A stretch of DNA of 24,224 nt from Oscillospiraceae bacterium (GTDB lineage: Bacteria; Bacillota; Clostridia; Oscillospirales; Oscillospiraceae), in contig CACXBO010000116.1 of assembly GCA_902765975.1 (NCBI GenBank), positions 1 to 24,224 on the forward strand, in the 5' to 3' direction. The position numbers were made by a program, and so were the translations under genes. The notes under the pieces were generated by a model, which saw only the letters and a list, made by a program, of their open reading frames with translations, was not told where the DNA came from and made no database searches. Below, piece by piece: positions 1 to 7,429 of this stretch. Each line of letters opens with the position of its first letter. The first letter of the stretch is position 1.

Positions 1-1108
1 GACGGCCCTTCTCATCAGGCTCGCCGAGCTCCATTCTTACGGATGTGACGCTCTTTACTCTTCCCTTCTCATCTCCGTTTATCTTAACGGGGTGCGAGAG
101 AAGATCGAAAATAACGCCCTCCTCCTTGGCGTGGTGCACCTCTTCTTTGCGTGCGGGAAGCTCCTCTTCGCTCCTTCTGTAAACAATATGCACCTCGGCT
201 CCCATTCTCTTTGCGGACCGTGCTGCGTCCATAGCGACGTTTCCGCCGCCGACTACGACGACCTTTTCGCTCTTATAAAGAGGAGTCGGGTTACCGGGAA
301 GATAAGCCTTCATAAGATTAATGCGCGTTAGATACTCGTTCGCCGAGAACACACCCACGAGTCCCTCGCCCGGTATCTTCATAAACTGGGGAAGCCCTGC
401 GCCCGAGCCGATAAACACGGCGTCAAAACCCTCTTCCTCCAAAAGCTCGTCTACGGTTATCGTTTTGCCGACCACCACGTTGAGCTCGATCCTTACTCCC
501 AATTTTTCGAGCTTCGATACTTCCTTCTGGACTATCTTCTTAGGAAGCCTGAATTCGGGGATTCCATAGCTCAGGACGCCTCCCGCAACGTGGAAGGCCT
601 CGAATACAGTTACCTCATAGCCCTTTCTTGCAAGCTCTCCCGCGCAGGTCAGACCAGACGGACCAGAGCCGATCACGGCAACCTTCTTTCCGTTTGACGG
701 GGCGGCTTCTGCGGCGGAAAGGTCGTTTTTGAGAGCCCAGTCTGCAACGAATCTCTCAAGCCTGCCTATTCCGACCGGCTCTCCCTTTTTGCCGCGTATG
801 CACCTGCCCTCGCACTGGTTCTCCTGCGGGCAGACTCTTCCGCATACGGCGGGAAGGGCGTTAGCGGTCGATATCGTCGAATAAGCTCCGGCGAAATCGC
901 CCTCGCGCACCTTGCTTATGAATGCAGGTATGGGAACGGATACGGGACAGCCCTCCATGCAGAGAGGGTTCTTGCAATTCAGGCAGCGCTCCGCCTCAAG
1001 GCGCGCCTCCTCTTCAGTATATCCGAGATTAACCTCAAGAAAGTTCTTGTTTCTTACGTTAGGCTCCTGCTCGGCGACCGGGGTCTTGTTCATAGACATA
1101 TTAGGCAT
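1..1108 (-). CDS. nfnB: NfnB / GltD-like NADPH-binding flavoprotein subunit (C-terminus cut by window edge)
   Basis: Large subunit of the NADH-dependent reduced ferredoxin:NADP+ oxidoreductase, a cytoplasmic electron-bifurcating enzyme; such proteins are often labelled glutamate synthase small chain. I translated about 369 residues; the family is about 460 long, so roughly the last 90 are outside the window. Residues 42-54 (C-LNC-KNPLC-MEGC) and 89-103 (C-GRVC...C-EGRC) supply cysteines for two N-terminal [4Fe-4S] clusters. GSGPSG at 147-152 is the FAD dinucleotide-binding loop, and a second glycine motif (VVVVGGGNVAMDAA) further on is the NADPH site. The ATG at 1108 overlaps the end of nfnA by 8 bases, so the two are translationally coupled. 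Pairing with nfnA argues for Nfn rather than true glutamate synthase, because no GltB-type large subunit is seen. The family call is firm; the Nfn assignment over sulfide dehydrogenase is inferred. Confidence 0.88.
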   Translation of the reverse strand, partial: MPNMSMNKTPVAEQEPNVRNKNFLEVNLGYTEEEARLEAERCLNCKNPLCMEGCPVSVPIPAFISKVREGDFAGAYSTISTANALPAVCGRVCPQENQCEGRCIRGKKGEPVGIGRLERFVADWALKNDLSAAEAAPSNGKKVAVIGSGPSGLTCAGELARKGYEVTVFEAFHVAGGVLSYGIPEFRLPKKIVQKEVSKLEKLGVRIELNVVVGKTITVDELLEEEGFDAVFIGSGAGLPQFMKIPGEGLVGVFSANEYLTRINLMKAYLPGNPTPLYKSEKVVVVGGGNVAMDAARSAKRMGAEVHIVYRRSEEELPARKEEVHHAKEEGVIFDLLSHPVKINGDEKGRVKSVTSVRMELGEPDEKGR

Positions 1109-1952
1109 TTTTCATTCCCTCCAGTCTGCAGGCGTGGTCTCTGCGGCGCTCAAGCTCAAACTCGCGGTAAGTCGCTGCACGGGCTATCGTCTCGTCGAAG
1201 TCGACCTGATGTCCGTCGAAATCCGGACCGTCGACGCATGCGAACTTCATCTGACCGCCGACTGTAACGCGGCAGCAGCCGCACATTCCGGTTCCGTCGA
1301 TCATAATGGGGTTCATAGATACCATGGTCGGTATTCCGTATTCCTTCGTCAGCTTGCAGACAAACTTCATCATGATAAGCGGTCCGACTGCGAACACTCT
1401 GTCATACTTTACTCCGGAGTCGATAAGCTCCTTGAGCTTTGCTGTAACAAGGCCGTTAAAGCCGTAGCTTCCGTCGTCGGTGCATATGTAGAGGTTATCG
1501 GAAGCGGACTTCATCTCGTCCTCAAGGATAACGATATTCTTTGAGCGGAAGCCGCCGATGAGATCTACCTCACAGCCGGCGTCGTGCATTGCCTTCGCAA
1601 CTGGCAAGGCTATAGCGCAGCCTAGTCCGCCGCCTATAACAGCAACTTTTCCGGAGCTTTCTATCTCCGTGGGCATACCGAGCGGTCCGACAAAGTCGTG
1701 GAGACAGTCGCCCTCATTCATCTCGCAGAGGGTCATAGTTCCGTCTCCGACCTTCTGGACTACAACGCTGACGCTTCCGTCGCTTCCGCAGCTTGAGATC
1801 GTGAGCGGTATTCTCTCGGCTCTGTCGTCAGTTCTGAGGATGATGAACTGACCCGCCTTCGCCTTTCTGGCGACGAGCGGTGCGTAAACGGAAACTCTGA
1901 CTACGTCCGGAGTAAGCTCTTCCCTTTTCATTATTTCATATTTTTCAGGCAT
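1101..1952 (-). CDS. nfnA: NfnA / sulfide dehydrogenase beta-type FAD/NAD(H)-binding subunit
   Basis: Small subunit (283 aa) of the bifurcating transhydrogenase, related to the dihydroorotate dehydrogenase electron-transfer subunit PyrK. It binds NADH and FAD and carries a [2Fe-2S] cluster. The N-terminal half is a ferredoxin-reductase-type FAD barrel (RIPLTISS and the following strands). A glycine-rich VIGGGLGCAIALPVAKA segment is the nucleotide-binding loop. Near the C-terminus, GTGMCGCCRV followed by FACVDGPDFDGH gives the cluster cysteines and the typical family ending. The ATG at 1952 follows a purine-rich AAGGGTGG site. The gene comes directly before nfnB, the usual gene order. Together they would let the cell convert NADH plus reduced ferredoxin into NADPH, which suits the ferredoxin-linked indolepyruvate oxidoreductase elsewhere in the window. 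I saw no convincing promoter of its own, so it may be read through from rpsU. Confidence 0.88.
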   Translation of the reverse strand: MPEKYEIMKREELTPDVVRVSVYAPLVARKAKAGQFIILRTDDRAERIPLTISSCGSDGSVSVVVQKVGDGTMTLCEMNEGDCLHDFVGPLGMPTEIESSGKVAVIGGGLGCAIALPVAKAMHDAGCEVDLIGGFRSKNIVILEDEMKSASDNLYICTDDGSYGFNGLVTAKLKELIDSGVKYDRVFAVGPLIMMKFVCKLTKEYGIPTMVSMNPIMIDGTGMCGCCRVTVGGQMKFACVDGPDFDGHQVDFDETIARAATYREFELERRRDHACRLEGMKNA

Positions 1953-1983
1953 AAAACCACCCTTTTACTATGAGATAAAAGTA

Positions 1984-2023
1984 TGACCGAAATCACCATG
2001 CAAACGCCCGGGAATTTCGGTCA
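1984..2023 (-). terminator. Inverted repeat between rpsU and nfnA, possible weak terminator
   Basis: A perfect 10-bp inverted repeat (TGACCGAAAT at 1984-1993 against ATTTCGGTCA at 2014-2023) starts 10 bases after the rpsU stop. The loop is 20 bases and contains the palindrome CCCGGG. On the minus strand it is followed by ATACTTTTATC, a poor U-tract, so termination may be partial and nfnA could be read through from rpsU. A protein-binding operator for nfnA is the alternative reading. Confidence 0.5.
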
Positions 2024-2033
2024 GCTTTTTCAA

Positions 2034-2219
2034 TTAATAGAATCTCTTGTTCTTGTTCTTGCGCGCTGCCTCGGATTTCTTGCGGCGCTTAACGCTGGGG
2101 CTCTGATAATATTCCTTTTTACGGAGGTCTGCAAGGACGCCAGCCTTAGCGCAGTTTCTCTTAAATCTCTTAAGAGCGCTGTCAAGAGACTCGTTCTCCT
2201 TGACTTTAACTTCGCTCAT
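2034..2219 (-). CDS. rpsU: 30S ribosomal protein S21
   Basis: Small basic ribosomal protein of 61 residues, a component of the 30S platform near the mRNA/anti-Shine-Dalgarno region. The sequence begins MSEVKVKENESLDSALKRFK, typical of S21, and ends in a Lys/Arg-rich tail (KRRKKSEAARKNKNKRFY). The open frame extends upstream to 2288, but the start is placed at the ATG at 2219: it matches the family N-terminus and is preceded by a strong GGAGGGAGGG site about 8 bases away, whereas the extension is out of family. It is transcribed from a consensus promoter at 2297-2325 and followed by an inverted repeat. In many Firmicutes rpsU sits with a GatB/YqeY protein; here it stands between nfnA and the leuS end. 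Confidence 0.95.
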   Translation of the reverse strand: MSEVKVKENESLDSALKRFKRNCAKAGVLADLRKKEYYQSPSVKRRKKSEAARKNKNKRFY

Positions 2220-2262
2220 CTCTATTTCCCTCCCTCCGACGAATAAACTTCTCTTTTTGCGG

Positions 2263-2282
2263 ATAGGGCATAAAATCCCTAT
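2263..2282 (-). other. Short hairpin in the rpsU 5' leader
   Basis: ATAGGG at 2263-2268 and CCCTAT at 2277-2282 form a 6-bp perfect stem with an 8-base loop. It lies about 10-25 bases after the predicted transcription start and about 45 bases before the rpsU start codon. It may protect the leader 5' end or act in regulation; no known ribosomal-protein leader was recognised. Confidence 0.4.
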
Positions 2283-2296
2283 AAACAACGATAGTT

Positions 2297-2325
2297 ATTA
2301 TAATTTCTCGGAATTGAAATGTCAA
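2297..2325 (-). promoter_or_regulatory. Consensus sigma-A promoter of rpsU
   Basis: On the minus strand TTGACA (2320-2325) is separated by exactly 17 bases from TATAAT (2297-2302): a full match to the housekeeping consensus in both hexamers and spacing. The predicted start is near 2290, giving a leader of about 70 bases before the rpsU ATG at 2219. Confidence 0.92.
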
Positions 2326-2452
2326 TCACTTTTTTCTTAATCCGGAGTTTTTTTAACTGAGATCCGCTCTCAGCCTCGTTCGGAAAGCTAAAACTGCCGC
2401 CCCGGACGCTGCCGCAGACCATACGTTAGCGGTAAAAAAGCGGCAGATATAA
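2326..2452 (-). terminator. leuS-rpsU intergenic region with alternative hairpins, possible operon terminator
   Basis: On the minus strand, directly after leuS, CTGCCGC (2440-2446) can pair with either of two GCGGCAG copies (2409-2415 or 2394-2400). The second copy runs straight into TTTTAGCTTT. A separate small hairpin, CTGAGA/TCTCAG, lies at 2357-2373. This is the likely end of the smc-to-leuS transcript, but the loop is long and the U-tract short, so the terminator call is tentative. Confidence 0.4.
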
Positions 2453-4879
2453 TCAGGCCTTCGGCTTCATTATGAGGTTGACAAGCTTATTTTTTACGAC
2501 GATAGTCTTAACGATATCGTTCGTCTGCAGCGCAAAAGCTATCTTTTCTGTGTTCTTAACGATGTCAAGCACGACTTCGTCGGCAGCGTCCACAGGAATA
2601 ACTGCGGTGCAGCGGAGCTTTCCGTTTACCTGTACCGCTATCTCCTTCTCAGAAGCAACGGTCTTTGACTCATCGTACTCCGGCCACGGGTTTTGCATTG
2701 CCATCTTGCCCGTCTTTTCAGCGTAGCCCATAATCTCCCACATTTCCTCCGCAATAAAAGGAGCGAAGGGGCTGAGCATAAGGACGAGGTTTTTGAGGTC
2801 ACCCCTCGTGCAGCCGTTCTGATAGAATTCGTTTACCATCGCCATAAGAGCGGCGATCGCGGTATTCATTTTGAGCGAGTCGATATCCTCGGTGACCTTT
2901 TTTATCGTTTTATGGATTATCGCCTCGTTTTTCTTGGATATGCCGTCCGTATCGGAGGCAAGCTCCATAAGATTCCAGCAGCGGTCAAGGAAGCGCTTCG
3001 AGCCTTTTACAGCCTCGTTCGACCAGCTTACGGCTTTTTCAAAGTCGCCGATGAACATTATATGGAGGCGCATCGTATCCGCTCCGTACTGATCGACGAT
3101 ATCGTTCGGATTTACAACGTTGCCTCGGGACTTGGACATCTTCTCTCCGCCCTCGCCGAGGATCATTCCGTGGCTCGTGCGCTTTGCATATGGCTCCTTT
3201 GTGTGGACGACTCCGATATCATAGAGGAATTTATGCCAGAATCGGCTGTAGAGCAGGTGGAGCGTCGTATGCTCCATACCTCCGTTGTACCAGTCAACAG
3301 GTCCCCAGTACTCCTCAGCCTCACGGCTGACTGCAAAGGAATCGTCATGCGGATCCATATATCTGAGGAAGTACCAGCTTGATCCAGCCCACTGAGGCAT
3401 CGTGTCAGTCTCTCTCTTCGCGGGACCTCCGCAGCAGGGGCAGGCGGTATTGACCCAATCGGTCATCTTGGAAAGCGGGCTCTCTCCGTCGTCTGTCGGC
3501 TCGTAGCTGTCTACATTCGGAAGCTCAACCGGAAGCTGCTCTTCCGGTACGGCGACCCAGCCGCACTTCGGGCAGTTTACGAGAGGTATCGGCTCGCCCC
3601 AGTATCTCTGGCGTGAGAATACCCAGTCGCGCAGCTTATAATTGACCTTCGCCTCGCCTATTCCCTTCTCGCCAAGCCATTCGATCATCGCGGGGATAGC
3701 GTCCTTTACCGTTTTGCCGTTCAGGAAACCGGAATTAACCATTATTCCCGAATCGTCTTTAACGGTGTATGCTTCCTTAGTTACGTCGCCGCCGGCAACG
3801 ACCTCGATTATGTCTATTCCGAACTTTTTGGCAAACTCCCAGTCGCGGTCATCGTGACCGGGAACTGCCATAATCGCGCCAGTTCCATAGGTTGAAAGGA
3901 CGTAGTCGGAAATATAGATCGGTATCTCTTTGCCGTTAACTGGATTGACTGCGCGAACGCCCTTGAGCTCGACTCCTGTCTTCTCCTTGTTTAGCTCAGT
4001 ACGCTCCATATCGGATTTAGACGCCGCCGCAGACTGATAATCCTTAACCTCTTCCGCGTTTTCAAGAACGGGCAGCCACTCTTTGACGAGAGCGTGCTCC
4101 GGCGAGAGGACCATATAGGTCGCTCCGAAGAGAGTATCCGGTCTCGTTGTAAACACAATTATCTCGTCGCCGCGTGTAGATTTGAATTTGACCTCCGCGC
4201 CGGTTGAGCGGCCGATCCAGTTTTTCTGCTGTATCTTCACACGCTCGATATAATCGACCTCGTCGAGGTCGTCAATAAGTCTCTGGGCGTATTCAGTTAT
4301 TTTCAGCATCCACTGGCTCTTTTCCTTGCGTATAACGGGGCTTCCGCATCTCTCGCAGACTCCCTCTACGACCTCCTCGTTTGCAAGCACACACTTGCAG
4401 GAGGTACACCAGTTCACCGGCATAGTCGCCTTATAGGCAAGGCCGTGCTTAAAGAGCTGGAGGAATATCCACTGCGTCCATTTATAGTATTTGGGATCTG
4501 TGGTATCCACCGCTCTGTCCCAATCGAAGCCGTAGCCCAGCATCTTGAGCTGGCTTGTGAAACGGGCTATGTTATTCTTGGTTACGATAGCGGGATGTAT
4601 GTGGTTCTTTATAGCATAGTTTTCAGTTGGAAGACCGAACGCGTCAAAACCTATGGGGTAAAGCACGTTAAAACCCTGCATTCTCTTTTTCCTTGTAATC
4701 ACGTCCATCGCGGTGAAGGGCCTCGGGTGCCCGACGTGGAGCCCCTGTCCGGAGGGATAAGGAAACTCGATCAGCCCGTAAAACTTCGGGCACTTATCCC
4801 CTGTAACTGCGGCATAGGGCTTCTTGTCCTCCCAGATTGCCTGCCACTTCTTCTCGATCCTCGCAAAATCGTATTTCAT
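2453..4879 (-). CDS. leuS: Leucyl-tRNA synthetase
   Basis: Charges tRNA-Leu with leucine in the cytoplasm. It is 808 residues, within the bacterial range. Class I signature HVGH lies at 48-51 and KMSKS at 580-584. Four cysteines at 158/161 and 175/178 form the zinc-binding module typical of bacterial LeuRS, and a second Cys-rich module (CPKC ... CPCC) follows in the catalytic half. The editing domain is recognised by the threonine-rich TTRPDT loop at 244-249 and by TGAIMAVPGHDDRDWEFA. The C-terminal region covers the anticodon-binding helices and the terminal VQVNGKLR element. The ATG is preceded by AGGAGG seven bases upstream in the 13-bp gap after rsfS. It is the last gene of the long smc-led unit. 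Confidence 0.98.
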   Translation of the reverse strand: MKYDFARIEKKWQAIWEDKKPYAAVTGDKCPKFYGLIEFPYPSGQGLHVGHPRPFTAMDVITRKKRMQGFNVLYPIGFDAFGLPTENYAIKNHIHPAIVTKNNIARFTSQLKMLGYGFDWDRAVDTTDPKYYKWTQWIFLQLFKHGLAYKATMPVNWCTSCKCVLANEEVVEGVCERCGSPVIRKEKSQWMLKITEYAQRLIDDLDEVDYIERVKIQQKNWIGRSTGAEVKFKSTRGDEIIVFTTRPDTLFGATYMVLSPEHALVKEWLPVLENAEEVKDYQSAAASKSDMERTELNKEKTGVELKGVRAVNPVNGKEIPIYISDYVLSTYGTGAIMAVPGHDDRDWEFAKKFGIDIIEVVAGGDVTKEAYTVKDDSGIMVNSGFLNGKTVKDAIPAMIEWLGEKGIGEAKVNYKLRDWVFSRQRYWGEPIPLVNCPKCGWVAVPEEQLPVELPNVDSYEPTDDGESPLSKMTDWVNTACPCCGGPAKRETDTMPQWAGSSWYFLRYMDPHDDSFAVSREAEEYWGPVDWYNGGMEHTTLHLLYSRFWHKFLYDIGVVHTKEPYAKRTSHGMILGEGGEKMSKSRGNVVNPNDIVDQYGADTMRLHIMFIGDFEKAVSWSNEAVKGSKRFLDRCWNLMELASDTDGISKKNEAIIHKTIKKVTEDIDSLKMNTAIAALMAMVNEFYQNGCTRGDLKNLVLMLSPFAPFIAEEMWEIMGYAEKTGKMAMQNPWPEYDESKTVASEKEIAVQVNGKLRCTAVIPVDAADEVVLDIVKNTEKIAFALQTNDIVKTIVVKNKLVNLIMKPKA

Positions 4880-4892
4880 TGAGAAAACCTCC

Positions 4893-5252
4893 TCAGTCCT
4901 TAATTAGAGCGGAGATGTCCTTCTCCGCGGCATCCTGCCAGAGATGCTCAAGATTATAAAATTTTCTCGCCTCGTCGGTAAATATGTGTACAACGACACA
5001 GCCGAAATCGACAAGTATCCAGCCGCCGGAACGGTAGCCCTCCGTGCGGAGAGGGGGCTCTCCGTTTTCCTTCATCACCTTCTCCACCTCGTCGGAAAGG
5101 GATTTGATATGCGTTGTGGATGTTGCGGTGCAGATTATAAAATAGTCGGCGAGCACGGTAATGTCACGCGTCTCAAGCACCTTTATGTTGTTTGCCTTTT
5201 TCGCGTCGAGAGCTTTAACTATTAGTTCCGACATTTCATTAGGTGTTAGCAT
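4893..5252 (-). CDS. rsfS: Ribosomal silencing factor RsfS (Iojap/YbeB family)
   Basis: Binds ribosomal protein uL14 and blocks 30S-50S joining under nutrient limitation. The 119 residues cover the whole nucleotidyltransferase-like Iojap fold: VLETRDITVLADYFIICTA and STTHIKSLSDEVEKVMKENG, then GGWILVDFGCVVVHIFTDEA and a terminal YNLEHLWQDA. These are diagnostic of the family. The ATG at 5252 is chosen over the one six codons later because GGGGGA lies 8 bases upstream. The gene lies between lcp and leuS, an arrangement common in Clostridia, where nadD and yqeK usually complete the block. Confidence 0.96.
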   Translation of the reverse strand: MLTPNEMSELIVKALDAKKANNIKVLETRDITVLADYFIICTATSTTHIKSLSDEVEKVMKENGEPPLRTEGYRSGGWILVDFGCVVVHIFTDEARKFYNLEHLWQDAAEKDISALIKD

Positions 5253-5275
5253 TTCTATTATCCCCCATTTTTTAT

Positions 5276-6532
5276 TTACTCCTTGCCCCAGCTTGAGGAT
5301 ATGCGCTTCGTTCCACTCGTGACGTAAACCGTCCCCCCTGATTTATAGGCAATGGATACGTTTTGGCGCGTTATCTCCTCGTCGGTTGGGTTAAGGTATT
5401 CGTTTATCATCTTTAGCCATTGATCGACGTATATCGTAACGTAAGAGACCTCTCTGCCCTTGACGGTGAAACGGTCGTAATAGTTGGCAGGAACAGTCTG
5501 GAACGTGAAGTCGTCCTTCGTCATGCTTCTGACTCTGTTTGCAAAATAGATTATTGCCGAAAGGTCAAGGTCCGTCTGCACGTCGTTTAAGAACACGTCG
5601 GCAAGAGTTAGAATCTGATTTTCAGATAATTTGGAGAGCACCTGATCCGCAAGGGTCTGCATAAACTCCTGCTGGACCTCGATCCTTCTAATATCTCCTG
5701 AGCTGTAGCCCTTTCTGAATCGGACGAGCCCCATTGCGTCCGTTCCGTTCAGAAGCTGCTCGCCCTTTTTCAGATGGATATGCAGATTCTGCGCCGGATC
5801 GTCGTAGTTCATATTCTGCGGAACGTTGAAGGTCACACCGCCTACTGAGTCGATAAGCTTTACGAATGCCTCGACGTCTATAACGACGTAGTAGCCAATC
5901 TCAAAGCCGCAGAGCTCTTTCAGCCCCGTCTTCAGCGCGCTTACGCATTTCTTTGGGTCTTTTCCGCCGGATGAATAGAGCGTGTTTGCTTTTTTCGTCG
6001 TCCATGAGACGTTGACGAGCGTGTCGCGCGGAATACTGACCACGTTCATCTTGTTATTTACCGTGTCAAAGGTTGCGACCATTATTGTATCTGTGCTTCC
6101 GCTGACCTTGTCCTTTCCGAGTATCGCAAAGGTATAAACGCCGTCTCTGAAGGAATCCAGATTTTTAGGCGCAAGCTCGCCCGGCTCGGGCTCCGGCTCC
6201 GGCTCGGGTTCTGGTTCGGGAACAGGTTCCGGCTCCGGCATAGGCTCGGGTTCTGGTTCCGGCTCGGGCTCCGGCTCAAGCTCGGCGACAGGATGATAGG
6301 TTACGCTGTCAAGATCAAAATTATTGTCCTCCGTATTGTTTGTAACCGGAGGCGGCGTCGCCTTTGCCCTGTTGTAAAAGGCCTTCACTACGACCGCTCC
6401 CGCTCCGAGGACGGCAATAACGGCGAGTATAATTAAAAGCGGTTTCTTCCATGCACTGCCTTTTTTTGCATGGCTGCCCTCGTGGGCGCCGCGTGAATGC
6501 GTCGACTTTTTTGTAGAACCGAAAAGTTTCAT
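5276..6532 (-). CDS. LytR-CpsA-Psr (LCP) family cell-wall glycopolymer ligase with Glu-Pro repeat stalk
   Basis: LCP proteins transfer teichoic-acid-like or capsular polymers from undecaprenyl lipid carriers to peptidoglycan, outside the membrane. Here (418 aa) a basic cytoplasmic tail (1-30) is followed by one membrane segment (about 31-52), then a low-complexity stalk of alternating Glu-Pro at about 85-117, then the LCP domain from about 133 to 300. Family marks are the LGKD...GSTDTIMVA strand, SIPRD at 167-171, and the arginine-rich RFRKGYSSGDIRRIEVQQ segment at 271-288 that binds the polyprenyl phosphate. A C-terminal extension of about 80 residues is less conserved. The start follows yqeK after one base. 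The stalk is unusually long and resembles the wall-spanning repeat of the adhesin encoded at 19904-22708. Which polymer it attaches cannot be read from the sequence. Confidence 0.92.
   Translation of the reverse strand: MKLFGSTKKSTHSRGAHEGSHAKKGSAWKKPLLIILAVIAVLGAGAVVVKAFYNRAKATPPPVTNNTEDNNFDLDSVTYHPVAELEPEPEPEPEPEPMPEPEPVPEPEPEPEPEPEPGELAPKNLDSFRDGVYTFAILGKDKVSGSTDTIMVATFDTVNNKMNVVSIPRDTLVNVSWTTKKANTLYSSGGKDPKKCVSALKTGLKELCGFEIGYYVVIDVEAFVKLIDSVGGVTFNVPQNMNYDDPAQNLHIHLKKGEQLLNGTDAMGLVRFRKGYSSGDIRRIEVQQEFMQTLADQVLSKLSENQILTLADVFLNDVQTDLDLSAIIYFANRVRSMTKDDFTFQTVPANYYDRFTVKGREVSYVTIYVDQWLKMINEYLNPTDEEITRQNVSIAYKSGGTVYVTSGTKRISSSWGKE
6178..6276 (-). repeat. Hexanucleotide-type tandem repeat encoding the Glu-Pro stalk of the LCP protein
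   Basis: About 100 bases of imperfect GGCTCC/GGTTCN units (plus-strand view) encode alternating Glu-Pro, with Met and Val interruptions. Unit length is six bases, so slippage would change the stalk length without breaking the frame. The same kind of unit recurs at about 20073-20133. Confidence 0.8.
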
Positions 6533-6533
6533 T

Positions 6534-7112
6534 TTATGCAGTATCCCTTTTTTCTTTAATAAACGACAGAGCGTTCACCGTGTTCGGATGCGGCTCTATC
6601 CCCCTGTCCTTCATGTTTTCAAGGCTCATTGTCATCGCCATTGAAACCGCCCGGTCAAGGTCCTCAAAAGCAAAAGCTCTCACCTCTTCGAGTCCAGGAA
6701 ACGCCCGTGTCGGCTCGATAAAGTCAGCAAGATAAATTATCTTTTCAAGCGTCGTCATATCGGGTTTTCCCGTCGTATGCCATTTCACCGCCTCGCAGAT
6801 TCTGTCAGAAAGGCCGAACTTTTCTTTTGCAACCGCGGCTCCGGTTTTTGAATGGAGGAGAGCTGAGCTTTCCTTCTCAATGCTGTCAGGCTTTATTCCG
6901 TATACCTCACAGAGCTCGAGCTGTTTTTGAAGCGGCTCTTTTTTCGTGCAGTCATGTACAATCGCCGCTTTTCTGGCGTCGAGCTCGTTCTCGCCCCATC
7001 TCTCGGCAAGCCGGGCGGCGGTCTCCTCACAGCCTGCGACATGTGCTATCCTCGAGGGCTTCAGCATCGCGTAGGCCGATTCTCTGAGTTTTTCAAGCTC
7101 TTCAGTATTCAT
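6534..7112 (-). CDS. yqeK: YqeK-type HD-domain hydrolase, probable symmetrical Ap4A hydrolase
   Basis: The YqeK family hydrolyses diadenosine tetraphosphate to two ADP using an iron-bearing HD domain. Predicted metal ligands are visible in order over 192 residues: H24, the HD pair at 53-54 (AAIVHDCTKK), H87, H112 (KWHTTGK) and D130 (IIYLADFIEP). The WHTTG and YLADFIEP motifs separate it from other HD proteins. It overlaps yhbY by 4 bases, and lcp starts one base after its stop. In many Firmicutes nadD lies directly upstream of yqeK and is sometimes fused to it. Here yhbY takes that place and the protein has no nucleotidyltransferase domain, so nadD must lie elsewhere or be absent. Confidence 0.94.
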   Translation of the reverse strand: MNTEELEKLRESAYAMLKPSRIAHVAGCEETAARLAERWGENELDARKAAIVHDCTKKEPLQKQLELCEVYGIKPDSIEKESSALLHSKTGAAVAKEKFGLSDRICEAVKWHTTGKPDMTTLEKIIYLADFIEPTRAFPGLEEVRAFAFEDLDRAVSMAMTMSLENMKDRGIEPHPNTVNALSFIKEKRDTA

Positions 7113-7417
7113 TTTTTCTTAGGAAGCTGGATGCGCTTCTCCTTCGGTATTTCGGGATTTTCCCTGTATAGCACGAATTTATTGCCTATAGCCTGTACCG
7201 GCTCGGCACAGGTCGCCTCAGCGAGAGCGGAAAGCGTCTCACCTGCGGTCATCAGCGCCGTTTCAAGCACCTTCCCCTTTATCAGCTCGTGCGCTTTAAG
7301 CGAGTTTTCCGTTTCCTGGATAACGTTCTCCGTTATCCCGTTCTTTCCGACCATAACGACCGGGTCGAGTGAATGCGCGAGGGACTTTAAAAATGCCCTC
7401 TGTGAACTTGTTATCAT
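7109..7417 (-). CDS. yhbY: YhbY / CRS1-YhbY family RNA-binding protein
   Basis: Small single-domain RNA-binding protein (102 aa) that associates with pre-50S ribosomal particles in other bacteria. Family features are the N-terminal LTSxQRxxLKxLAHxL-type helix (here ITSSQRAFLKSLAHSLDPVV), the GKNGIT loop at 24-29 that contacts RNA, and a C-terminal VQAIGNKFVLYRE strand. It is followed without a gap by yqeK (4-base overlap) and preceded by rdgB 12 bases upstream, with a GGAGAG site before the ATG. Its location among rsfS and yqeK supports a ribosome-assembly role. Confidence 0.94.
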   Translation of the reverse strand: MITSSQRAFLKSLAHSLDPVVMVGKNGITENVIQETENSLKAHELIKGKVLETALMTAGETLSALAEATCAEPVQAIGNKFVLYRENPEIPKEKRIQLPKKK

Positions 7418-7429
7418 ATCTCTCTCCTG

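Noticed and set aside
1..1108. Calling the left-edge gene glutamate synthase small chain
   Set aside because: No large glutamate synthase subunit is adjacent, and the coupled upstream partner is an NfnA/PyrK-type [2Fe-2S] subunit, which points to the bifurcating transhydrogenase.
2220..2288. N-terminal extension of rpsU by 23 codons
   Set aside because: The strong GGAGGG site and the family N-terminus place the start at 2219. The extension lies in the leader that contains the hairpin.
6178..6276. Regular short repeats that might suggest a CRISPR array or satellite
   Set aside because: The units are six bases without spacers and encode an in-frame Glu-Pro run inside the LCP protein.
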